From Candidatus Auribacterota bacterium (GTDB lineage Bacteria; Auribacterota; JAFGBW01; JAFGJP01), in NCBI GenBank assembly GCA_016929035.1, contig JAFGJP010000058.1, positions 1 to 6,125 of the forward strand: a DNA stretch of 6,125 nucleotides, in the 5' to 3' direction. The first letter of the stretch is position 1, and each line of letters begins with the position of its first letter. The notes under the pieces were generated by a model. That model ran no database searches and had not been told where the DNA came from. It was given only the letters and a program-made list of their open reading frames with translations. The translations under genes and the position numbers were made by a program. Positions 1 through 5,516 of the stretch are shown piece after piece.

Positions 1-492
1 CACCTGGTTTTGGATTCTCAGGGTGATGTGTGTTACACCAAGGGAGAAATGACAACCATCAATGTCATCTGCCGTGTCACAGATGACAGGGGAAAAGCAG
101 TAGCCGGCCAAGAGGTGACTTATGCCATAACGGAACCTATGGCAAGCCAGGCGCTTCGCAGCAAAAAGACAACAGATAAAAAGGGAGAGATCCAGATCGT
201 CTACTTTGTCAATGAGCCGGGAGTCATCTCTTTTTCAGCCGGAACAGAGAGGATAAAGGGAGATTTTCCCTGGATCAAGGCAGGCGATGTCTGTCATGTT
301 AGCATTTTTTACAACGAGATGAGCAAATTCCGTCTATTGCAGTGCGCAGACGGCGAGCCGGAGACGAAGCCCGATGCCCAGAAAGATGTTGACAAGGAAA
401 GAGCGGCTGATGGCAAAGAGAATACTGAGGCAGCAAGTGAAGAAAGAGGCGAGGAGCCTGGCGGCGCTCAGGAAGAAGGAGAAAAAGAGTAG
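1..492 (+). CDS. Ig-like-fold protein with charged C-terminal tail (5' partial)
   Basis: The frame is open from base 1 (first codons read H-L-V-L-D-S-Q) and ends at TAG 490-492, so this is the last 163 residues of a longer protein. The TTG at base 10 is only a codon in the open frame, not a supported start. Roughly residues 1-115 alternate short beta-strand-like segments with turns, including VICRVTDDRGKAVAGQEVTY and a later VNEPGVISFSAGTE. This is the pattern of a bacterial Ig-like (Big_1/invasin-type) domain, in which 'D..G.PV.G..V' precedes a 'T...G' segment. From about residue 118 to the end the protein is almost entirely E, K, D, G and A, which looks disordered. It lies 36 bp upstream of the glycosidase gene on the same strand, so co-transcription is likely. 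Function is unknown; a surface or secreted role is inferred from the fold and neighbour only, and no signal peptide can be seen because the N-terminus is outside the window. Confidence 0.7.
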   Translation, partial: HLVLDSQGDVCYTKGEMTTINVICRVTDDRGKAVAGQEVTYAITEPMASQALRSKKTTDKKGEIQIVYFVNEPGVISFSAGTERIKGDFPWIKAGDVCHVSIFYNEMSKFRLLQCADGEPETKPDAQKDVDKERAADGKENTEAASEERGEEPGGAQEEGEKE

Positions 493-528
493 AAGAAAAT
501 CGAACTTATCAGGGAAAGTGGTGGTGCT

Positions 529-2442
529 ATGAAAAGATGGATGAGAATCTCGAGCTTTTTTATTATCTTCTGTCTGTGTCCGCTTGCATCCGGCTCAGAA
601 ACGGACAACCGGCCGTTTGATATCAGTGATCCGGGAACAGAGAAAATTGTTGATTATCAAAAGTATGGAGAGTTTAAGGGGATAGGGACAAGCGACTACC
701 AGTTTATCATCAAGGATTGGGAGGGTCTTTCAAAAGCCACAGGAGAAGGCATCTATCCGAACAACTATTCCATTTACAACAGCCCGTATTACAGGACTCT
801 TCTCAAGGAAAGGCGCCTCATAGGAACACGCTGGGATTATACAAACGATCCTGATGTTCTGGCCTGTTATTTTAAGTGGGCGACCGAAGAACAGGAAGAC
901 GAAGGCGTCAAGCAGTTTTATATTGCCATGCAGCTGGAAAGGGCCGGCTATCTGGAAAGAGCGGTCAAGGCCTACTATTCCATTATCGTTCATTTTCCCA
1001 AGGCTATCGGCTGGACGTATTATCAAACGCCATGGCCAGTGGGCTTCAAGGCTCTGGAGAAAATCCTTTTTATCACAAGGCGCCATCCTGAACTCAATCT
1101 TCACCTGGATGGAACGGATATTATCATTAAGAACTGCTTTGACAACGATGTGACAGATGATAAATTCATCGTTAATCCGGGCAGGATTGCTGAAGGGCAG
1201 TTACCCAAAAAGGACATTAAGCTCGGAGAAATCAAAAAAACGCTTGGAGGAGATATTTCCCGGATTGTTCAGTTTGAAAACGGATACTGGCAGTTTCAGA
1301 TAAAGGGTAAGCCGACTCTTCTGAAAGTTATTGCTTATGAGCCTGCCCCTGTGGGAAACAGTCCTGATGAAGGGACATTATCGAGCTGGATGACGTATGA
1401 CAGCAACGGGAACGGGATCCTCGACTGCCCCTATGAATCTTTTGTCGATAAGAACAGGAACAACAAGCAGGACGAAAATGAGCCGACGGTCGGAGATTTT
1501 CAGCTTCTTAAAGAGATGGGATGTAATGTGATCCGTGTTTATCATCACGGCTTTCATCCTGTCGAGCAGGCAAAAAAAGTTTTGAGAGAGGCTTATGAAA
1601 AGTATGGCCTGTATACGATAATGGGTGATTTCATCGGCATGTATACAGTGGGCTCAGGCGCCAGCTGGGAAGAAGGAACTGATTATCGGGATGAGGCACA
1701 AAAGGCCAACATGCTGAATTCCGTGAAGCAGATGATCGACAATTACAAGGACGAGCCTTATGTGATCATGTGGATGCTCGGCAATGAAAACAACTACGGA
1801 AGCGCAATCGGACATGTCGGCGGACAGGGCAACGCCGGAAAATATCCGGATACTTTTTATTCTTTTGTCAACGACCTTGCTCAATATGTTCATTCGGCTG
1901 ACCCGAAACGACCTGTCGCGATCTGCAATGGCGATGTCCTTTATCTTGATCATTTTGCCAAGCACTGCGGCGATGTGGATATCTTCGGCCTGAATTCTTA
2001 CAGAGGCTCAGACGGTTTTGGCATCAGCATATGGAGGAACATCAAGGACCATCTGGACAGGCCCGCCATGATCACGGAGTACGGGTGTCCTGCTTTTCAC
2101 GAAAGGGTTTCGTTTGAAGAAGCTGAGGTCGAGCAGATGGAATATCACAAGGGCAACTGGGATGACATTCTGTATAATTCGTACAAAGGAGATGGTCAGG
2201 GAACAGCGATCGGCGGTGTGTGTTTTCAGTGGATCGACGGCTGGTGGAAATCCGGACAGCCGCCTCGTTACTCTCCTGTTGTGCAGGAAAACCTCGGCCA
2301 GTGGCCGGGGCCTTTCCCAGGGGGCTGGGGATATGAAGAGTTTCTCGGCATCTGCTCTCAGGGAGACGGCACGAAAACGCCGTTTTTGAGAGTGCCGAGG
2401 AAAGCTTACGATTATTACAAAGAAGCGTGGAACAAAGACTGA
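529..2442 (+). CDS. Secreted clan GH-A (GH2-like TIM-barrel) glycosidase with TPR-like and Ca-loop segments
   Basis: 637 residues. The N-terminus is a typical signal peptide: basic MKRWMR, a hydrophobic core at 7-20, and a likely cleavage near A20-S-G22, so the protein is exported. Residues about 113-188 are helical and TPR-like (AGYLERAVKAYYSIIVHFPKA type). A short beta-rich linker at about 230-275 follows, then two Ca-loop-like motifs (D291-x-N-x-N-G-x-x-D299 and D307-x-N-x-N-x-x-x-D315-x-x-E318), then a TIM barrel from about 322. Barrel signatures of GH2-type enzymes are present: LLKEMGCNVIRVYHH, then WMLGNEN with the presumed acid/base E420, ITEYGC with the presumed nucleophile E517, and GGVCFQWIDGWW near 562-573. 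Both catalytic glutamates are kept, so activity is plausible; the substrate cannot be told. The TEYGC motif also resembles GH72 transglycosidases, another clan GH-A family. The ATG at 529 is chosen because the signal peptide begins there; the ribosome site is weak (AGGGA at 511-515, GGTGGT just upstream). Confidence 0.85.
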   Translation: MKRWMRISSFFIIFCLCPLASGSETDNRPFDISDPGTEKIVDYQKYGEFKGIGTSDYQFIIKDWEGLSKATGEGIYPNNYSIYNSPYYRTLLKERRLIGTRWDYTNDPDVLACYFKWATEEQEDEGVKQFYIAMQLERAGYLERAVKAYYSIIVHFPKAIGWTYYQTPWPVGFKALEKILFITRRHPELNLHLDGTDIIIKNCFDNDVTDDKFIVNPGRIAEGQLPKKDIKLGEIKKTLGGDISRIVQFENGYWQFQIKGKPTLLKVIAYEPAPVGNSPDEGTLSSWMTYDSNGNGILDCPYESFVDKNRNNKQDENEPTVGDFQLLKEMGCNVIRVYHHGFHPVEQAKKVLREAYEKYGLYTIMGDFIGMYTVGSGASWEEGTDYRDEAQKANMLNSVKQMIDNYKDEPYVIMWMLGNENNYGSAIGHVGGQGNAGKYPDTFYSFVNDLAQYVHSADPKRPVAICNGDVLYLDHFAKHCGDVDIFGLNSYRGSDGFGISIWRNIKDHLDRPAMITEYGCPAFHERVSFEEAEVEQMEYHKGNWDDILYNSYKGDGQGTAIGGVCFQWIDGWWKSGQPPRYSPVVQENLGQWPGPFPGGWGYEEFLGICSQGDGTKTPFLRVPRKAYDYYKEAWNKD

Positions 2443-2740
2443 AAGATCGCAGGACGAGGGACGTCCGCTCACTCCGTTCGTTGGGACGACCGTTCGTGTT
2501 ACTCACTCGGACGAAAAAAGTAATGGATGCGAAGACATAAATGATGACTTCCAAAACAAGTCATATTGCGCGACAACTCGGTTCCATGATGATTCATCAC
2601 GTAATGACTCGTTCAAGTCCCTTTGAATTTGCTCAGGATAAATTGTGTTTTGTTCAGATGATTTTAGAGTGAATTACAAGAACAATTTTTCTTTTATTTC
2701 TTATTATCCGCTTATCAATTCCACGTCCTACATCCTGCGG
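2443..2740. other. Non-coding gap with short repeats and hairpins
   Basis: This gap lies between the 3' ends of the glycosidase gene (+) and the response-regulator gene (-), which converge. No intrinsic terminator with a T-tract was found for either gene. It holds the repeat cluster at 2451-2513, a perfect 7-bp stem with 7-nt loop (ATGACTT 2544-2550, AAGTCAT 2558-2564), and a compact inverted repeat TGATGA-T-TCATCA at 2587-2599. A 43-codon ORF (2541-2672, +) spans the middle but has no ribosome site and contains both inverted repeats, so it is not called. Bases 2673-2740 are A/T-rich with no structure that I can see. Confidence 0.7.
2451..2513. repeat. Cluster of short direct and inverted repeats
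   Basis: Starting nine bases after the glycosidase stop codon there is an 8-bp palindrome GGACGTCC (2459-2466). A 6-bp inverted pair follows (CGTCCG 2462-2467 and CGGACG 2508-2513). Two direct repeats lie inside it: CTCACTC at 2468-2474 and 2502-2508, and CCGTTCGT at 2474-2481 and 2490-2497. The sequence GGGACGA/GGACGA also recurs. This looks like a degraded intergenic repeat unit, possibly a long-range hairpin, not coding sequence. It is followed by A6, not a T-run, so it is not a classical terminator on the + strand. Confidence 0.5.
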
Positions 2741-3856
2741 TCAGACTTGTCCGGAAATAACGTTGATAGCTTCTGCCATATGCATGGGGAGAAGAACAGA
2801 GTTGGCGACTTCCGAATAGGAACTTTCCACAAGCTTGACGTCCTCTTCTCTATATGTTTTTGTATAAAGAAGGACAGAAATATTGTTTCTCAGCTTGAGT
2901 TCTTTGAGTCCGAGGATCCCCGGAGCAAAAATGCTTTCCGCCATCAGGAAAGCGGCAGTACGGCTTTTGCTGAGGGACGTGGCGGCTTTAAAGAATTCGT
3001 CTTCAGAAAGATCCTTATCGCTGTCGTTGATGGCGACTTTGATTTTGTCTTCCGGGATAAAGGAAAGATCCCTGTTGATTCCATTAATGAAGTAAATGAT
3101 CCGCGGAAGAAGGGAATCGCCGTTTTCAAGGATCTTCAAAGACGAGTTCACTTTCGGCTTGAGGTTATCGACAAAAGACTTCAGAAAGCTTTCCGGCATT
3201 TTGATATAGGCAATGACCGGAAGGCCTTTTTTCATACGCAGCTTCTTCATTTCTTCAATAAAAAGCCCGATGTGGCTCTGCATGACGTTGATGAGGATCA
3301 GAAAAACAGGCTTCGAGTCGATCTGCCAGTTCTTGATCTTTGAGGACAGTGTGCTTGAAGCCTCAGCTTTTTTGACTCCTCCGAGAGGAATGAAGTCCTT
3401 TGTGTCATCACCCATCTGCCCCACGAAAGTTTTCAGGTTATTTTTTTTTTCAAAGCAGCGGATTATCTTTTCAGCGAGGTCTTTTTTAATGATCTCAATA
3501 TTTTCTTCTCGGTTTTTTCCCTCATAGGCTTTCAGGAGAAAGTCGTCTGCGCCGGCGTTAATGGCTTTCATTGTAATCGATGCGCTTTCTGTCGTCATGG
3601 CGCTCAGCATGATAACGCCGATTTCCGGATGTTTTTTATGGAGTATTTCAAGCGTTTCCACGCCGTTCATATCCGGCATTTCATAATCAAGAGTGATAAC
3701 ATCAGGTTTGTTCTCCTTTATCCGGTTCAGGCACATCGATCCGTTATAAGCTGTTGAAACGACTTCAATTCGCGGATGGTCCTGAAGGACAGAAGAAAGG
3801 ATGCTGCGGAAAGGCAGCGAGTCGTCAACAATCATGACTTTAATTTTTTTTTCCAT
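2741..3856 (-). CDS. CheB-like response regulator with degenerate methylesterase domain
   Basis: 371 residues from the ATG at 3856. Residues 1-125 are an intact receiver: acidic pair D11/D12 (VDDS), phospho-acceptor D57 (TLDYEMPDMNG), S85 (VIMLSA) and K109 (DFLLKA), in the sequence style of CheB. After a linker (about 126-180), residues 182-371 follow the order of the CheB methylesterase fold: KMPESFLKSF (219-228) against CheB HMPxSF, an IYFINGINRDL segment against the usual YIAPGG region, DLSEDEFFKAA against SVDxLF, APGILGLKEL against SDGxxGLxAL, and a final LLPMHMAEAI. The catalytic Ser, His and Asp are all replaced (about M192, K219, P312), so methylesterase activity is unlikely; a regulated binding role is inferred. 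No chemotaxis gene is nearby. Upstream ATGs at 3859 and 3904 are possible; 3856 was preferred because the receiver begins at once, although its ribosome site is weak. Divergent from ispE. Confidence 0.85.
   Translation of the reverse strand: MEKKIKVMIVDDSLPFRSILSSVLQDHPRIEVVSTAYNGSMCLNRIKENKPDVITLDYEMPDMNGVETLEILHKKHPEIGVIMLSAMTTESASITMKAINAGADDFLLKAYEGKNREENIEIIKKDLAEKIIRCFEKKNNLKTFVGQMGDDTKDFIPLGGVKKAEASSTLSSKIKNWQIDSKPVFLILINVMQSHIGLFIEEMKKLRMKKGLPVIAYIKMPESFLKSFVDNLKPKVNSSLKILENGDSLLPRIIYFINGINRDLSFIPEDKIKVAINDSDKDLSEDEFFKAATSLSKSRTAAFLMAESIFAPGILGLKELKLRNNISVLLYTKTYREEDVKLVESSYSEVANSVLLPMHMAEAINVISGQV
3441..3450 (-). repeat. A10 homopolymer tract (coding strand) in response-regulator gene
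   Basis: On the coding strand, codons GAA AAA AAA AAT AAC (E136-N140) contain ten consecutive A in the linker just after the receiver. One extra A gives GAA AAA AAA AAA TAA, and one fewer gives GAA AAA AAA ATA ACC TGA, so either slip ends the protein at 139-140 residues. That product is a receiver-only protein. Confidence 0.8.
3844..3852 (-). repeat. A9 homopolymer tract next to start codon of response-regulator gene
   Basis: On the coding strand, ATG GAA AAA AAA ATT AAA contains nine consecutive A directly after the start codon. One extra A gives GAA AAA AAA AAT TAA, and one fewer gives GAA AAA AAA TTA AAG TCA TGA, so either slip ends translation within about eight codons. Confidence 0.8.
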
Positions 3857-3890
3857 CATCTCAAGGATACTGATTAATGATGAATTATTG

Positions 3891-3918
3891 TTGTGATTAG
3901 TCATAAATATCTTATAAT
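3891..3918 (+). promoter_or_regulatory. Putative sigma70-type promoter for ispE
   Basis: A perfect -10 hexamer TATAAT is at 3913-3918. TTGTGA at 3891-3896 (4 of 6 matches to TTGACA) lies 16 bp upstream as -35. The expected transcription start near 3925 would give an A-rich leader of about 25 nt before the ispE ATG. An 8-bp palindrome AAGCGCTT (3921-3928) covers the predicted start and could be an operator, though a palindrome this short may be chance. The promoter sits in the divergent gap shared with the response-regulator gene; I found no comparably good promoter facing the other way. Confidence 0.6.
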
Positions 3919-3950
3919 AAAAGCGCTTAAAAAAAAATAACTTTTTCTTG

Positions 3951-4832
3951 ATGAAAGTCATCGCAAAGCAGAGAGATGCATTAACGCTGGACTGTCCTGC
4001 AAAGGTCAATCTTTTTCTTAGCGTGAAGGGAAAGCGGCGGGACGGCTATCATGATCTTATTAACGTCATGCAGAAAGTCACCCTTTTTGACAGGGTCGTT
4101 CTTGAGAAAAAAAGCTCGCCCGGCATCGATCTTTGGTGTTCGCGCGAAGATATCCCTCCAGAAAAGAATCTTGTTTTTCTTGCCGCCAGATCTTTTTTTG
4201 AAAGGGCGTCTCTTGAAGCGCGGCTGAAAATATCACTTACAAAAAAAATTCCTGTCGGCGGCGGCTTGGGCGGCGGAAGCTCGGATGCCGCCGGTGTTCT
4301 CAGGGGATTGAATATTCTTTTCGGCTGTCCTCTCGGGTTCCCGGATTTGAAAAGCGTGGCGGACGATCTTGGATCTGATGTCCCCTTCTTTCTGAGAAAG
4401 GGAACATGGGTGATGGAAGGGAAAGGTGATACGTTTTCGCGGTGCATCAAGAGCCGGACGTTTTACTTTCTGCTGTTTTTTTTCGGGCATAAAAGTCATA
4501 CAAAATCGGTCTATGAAAAGCATTTATCTTCAGGAAGAAAAGATCTTTGTTCCCTATCGCGGTTTTCCGCATCCCTTCGCCGCGGCCGCGGCAGCCGTGT
4601 GAGAAAAGAAATGAAAAACGACCTTCTTCCGGCTTTCTTCAGCGCTTACCCGAAGCAGAAACAGATTTATATAGACTTGAAAAAGAAAATGTGCAAAAAT
4701 TTATTTTTATCGGGTTCAGGGGCCACATTCTTTTCGATCTTTGACACAAGGTCCGCAATGACTGAAGCTTTTTCCAGCCTTCATCCATCGATACAACAGC
4801 ATGTTTTTCAGGCAAAAAGCTTTCTCGAATGA
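3951..4832 (+). CDS. ispE: 4-diphosphocytidyl-2-C-methyl-D-erythritol kinase (IspE)
   Basis: 293 residues, the usual length. IspE is the cytosolic GHMP-family kinase that uses ATP to phosphorylate the 2-hydroxyl of CDP-methylerythritol in the MEP route to isoprenoid precursors. The family motifs are in order: CPAKVNLFLSVKGKRRDGYH at 15-34, with the active-site lysine K18 of PAKxN; the ATP-binding glycine loop PVGGGLGGGSSDAAG at 101-115; GSDVPFFL at 141-148, with the catalytic aspartate D143; and the third GHMP motif LSGSGATFF at 253-261. All key residues are present, so it should be active. Start: ATG 3951 is chosen over TTG 3948; there is no clear Shine-Dalgarno, only an A/T-rich leader. The gene heads an operon with the small ORF at 4801 and spoVG, ending at the terminator at 5481-5513. 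Confidence 0.96.
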   Translation: MKVIAKQRDALTLDCPAKVNLFLSVKGKRRDGYHDLINVMQKVTLFDRVVLEKKSSPGIDLWCSREDIPPEKNLVFLAARSFFERASLEARLKISLTKKIPVGGGLGGGSSDAAGVLRGLNILFGCPLGFPDLKSVADDLGSDVPFFLRKGTWVMEGKGDTFSRCIKSRTFYFLLFFFGHKSHTKSVYEKHLSSGRKDLCSLSRFSASLRRGRGSRVRKEMKNDLLPAFFSAYPKQKQIYIDLKKKMCKNLFLSGSGATFFSIFDTRSAMTEAFSSLHPSIQQHVFQAKSFLE

Positions 4833-4950
4833 TGAAGACTTCGGCGGCGTACGGGTCCCGGGCATTTATCTTGAAAAGTTTCGAAGGATTGTCCCGGTGT
4901 GCGTCGAACGGATTGATGAGAACAACGAACTTTCTGAAAGGAGATGGTGA
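4801..4950 (+). CDS. Probable 49-residue small protein between ispE and spoVG
   Basis: This short frame starts at ATG 4801, overlapping the last 32 bases of ispE in another frame, and ends at TGA 4948-4950, two bases before the spoVG ATG. It fills the whole ispE-spoVG gap. The translation looks like real protein: an acidic SNDEDFGG, then VRVPGIYLEKFRRIVPVCV, then a charged ERIDENNELSERRW end. In the part beyond ispE, about 21 of 37 codons end in G or C, similar to the flanking genes. The spoVG ribosome site lies within its last codons, which suggests translational coupling. No clear Shine-Dalgarno precedes the ATG, so its own start would depend on ribosomes finishing ispE. I do not recognise a family. 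No signal peptide, membrane helix or cysteine pair is visible. It could instead be a vestige of a longer gene. Confidence 0.45.
   Translation: MFFRQKAFSNDEDFGGVRVPGIYLEKFRRIVPVCVERIDENNELSERRW
4937..4943 (+). promoter_or_regulatory. Ribosome binding site for spoVG
   Basis: AAAGGAG, the strongest Shine-Dalgarno in the window, lies 9 nt before ATG 4953. This favours 4953 over the in-frame ATG at 4944, which abuts the site, and gives an N-terminus MVQITEV that matches the usual SpoVG start. Confidence 0.85.
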
Positions 4951-4952
4951 CA

Positions 4953-5447
4953 ATGGTGCAGATTACCGAGGTGAGGTTAAGCCGCAGGAATTCGAAAGAT
5001 GGAAAGCTTAAGGCCTTTGCAACAATTACTTTTGACAACCAGTTTGTCATACGCGACCTGAAGATCATAGACGGCAAAAAAGGTCTTTTTGTTGCGATGC
5101 CGAGCAAGAAAATTTATGACAGCTGCCCGAAATGCGGAAAGAAAAATCCCATACGAAACAACTTCTGCGGAAAGTGCGGCGCAAGGCTCAATCCCAAGAG
5201 AATGGACCGCAGAGAAGAGCACAGAGATATCGCTCACCCGATCAATTCACAGACGCGAGATTACATCCAGGACATTGTCATTGGCGAGTATAAAAAAATC
5301 GCTGAGCAAATTGAGTCAGGAGCATCTGATTCAGGAGAAAGCCGGAGGCATGAGGATTTTGACAAGATCTCTGCTTTTGTGGATGATGACGAGATAGAGG
5401 AAGATTCCGGCAAGGAGCCAGAATTGGCCGACCGGCTGGATATATAA
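4953..5447 (+). CDS. spoVG: SpoVG-family nucleic-acid-binding protein with inserted zinc ribbon
   Basis: 164 residues against the usual 85-100 or so. Residues 1-52 are canonical SpoVG: VQITEVRLSRRN, KLKAFATITFD, FVIRDLKIIDG and KGLFVAMPSKK. The fold resumes at RDIAHPINSQTRDYIQD (91-107) and a helix to about 122. Between these, where ordinary SpoVG has a short loop, sits an insertion of about 30 residues with C58-P-K-C61 and C72-G-K-C75, a classical zinc ribbon. A basic stretch NPKRMDRREEHR follows. The C-terminal 40 residues are acidic and probably disordered. SpoVG homologues are known as DNA- and RNA-binding regulators in non-sporulating bacteria as well as Bacillus; here the ribbon may add or change nucleic-acid contacts (inference). 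The gene is last in the ispE operon, preceded by a strong ribosome site and followed by a strong terminator. Nothing suggests sporulation. Confidence 0.93.
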   Translation: MVQITEVRLSRRNSKDGKLKAFATITFDNQFVIRDLKIIDGKKGLFVAMPSKKIYDSCPKCGKKNPIRNNFCGKCGARLNPKRMDRREEHRDIAHPINSQTRDYIQDIVIGEYKKIAEQIESGASDSGESRRHEDFDKISAFVDDDEIEEDSGKEPELADRLDI

Positions 5448-5480
5448 CTCAAGATAAAAAAGTCAATCTGAAAAAAACAG

Positions 5481-5513
5481 GCTATGGTGTGGATGTGCAC
5501 CATAGCTTTTTTT
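5481..5513 (+). terminator. Rho-independent terminator after spoVG
   Basis: A perfect 9-bp stem (GCTATGGTG 5481-5489, CACCATAGC 5498-5506) with an 8-nt loop is followed directly by seven T (5507-5513). It starts 33 bp after the spoVG stop codon. Seven A precede the stem at 5471-5477, separated by CAG, so it may also work on the opposite strand for the convergent phosphoesterase gene. Confidence 0.93.
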
Positions 5514-5516
5514 GTT

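Noticed and set aside
529..2442. Lipoprotein signal (C15 or C17) on the glycosidase
   Set aside because: Neither cysteine has a proper lipobox before it (FIIFC, FCLC); an ordinary signal peptidase I site near residue 22 fits better.
2508..2520. Terminator after the glycosidase gene
   Set aside because: The stem CGTCCG/CGGACG is short with a 40-base loop and is followed by A6, not T.
2008..2554. Minus-strand ORFs of 154 and 160 codons over the end of the glycosidase gene
   Set aside because: They are antisense to the barrel coding region, overlap each other in different frames, and show Arg/Ser-rich translations with no motif.
2541..2672. 43-codon ORF in the 2443-2740 gap
   Set aside because: It has no ribosome site, its composition is odd, and it is built across two inverted repeats and a dispersed-looking element.
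2645..3343. 232-codon open frame on the + strand
   Set aside because: It lies antisense to the response regulator, whose receiver and CheB-like motifs are clear on the minus strand. Its translation has no recognisable family pattern, so it is a shadow frame.
3857..4009. N-terminal extension of the response regulator to 4009
   Set aside because: The extension would overlap the ispE coding start and promoter, and it encodes a low-complexity Lys/Phe/Asn stretch ahead of a receiver that normally starts within a few residues of the Met.
4833..4952. Possible tRNA between ispE and spoVG
   Set aside because: No cloverleaf, TTCRA arm or anticodon stem could be found; the stretch reads better as coding.
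4829..5011. 60-codon ORF whose ATG overlaps the ispE stop (ATGA)
   Set aside because: The overlap style is attractive, but it runs 59 bases into the well-supported spoVG coding region. The frame starting at 4801 gives a more protein-like sequence that ends just before spoVG.
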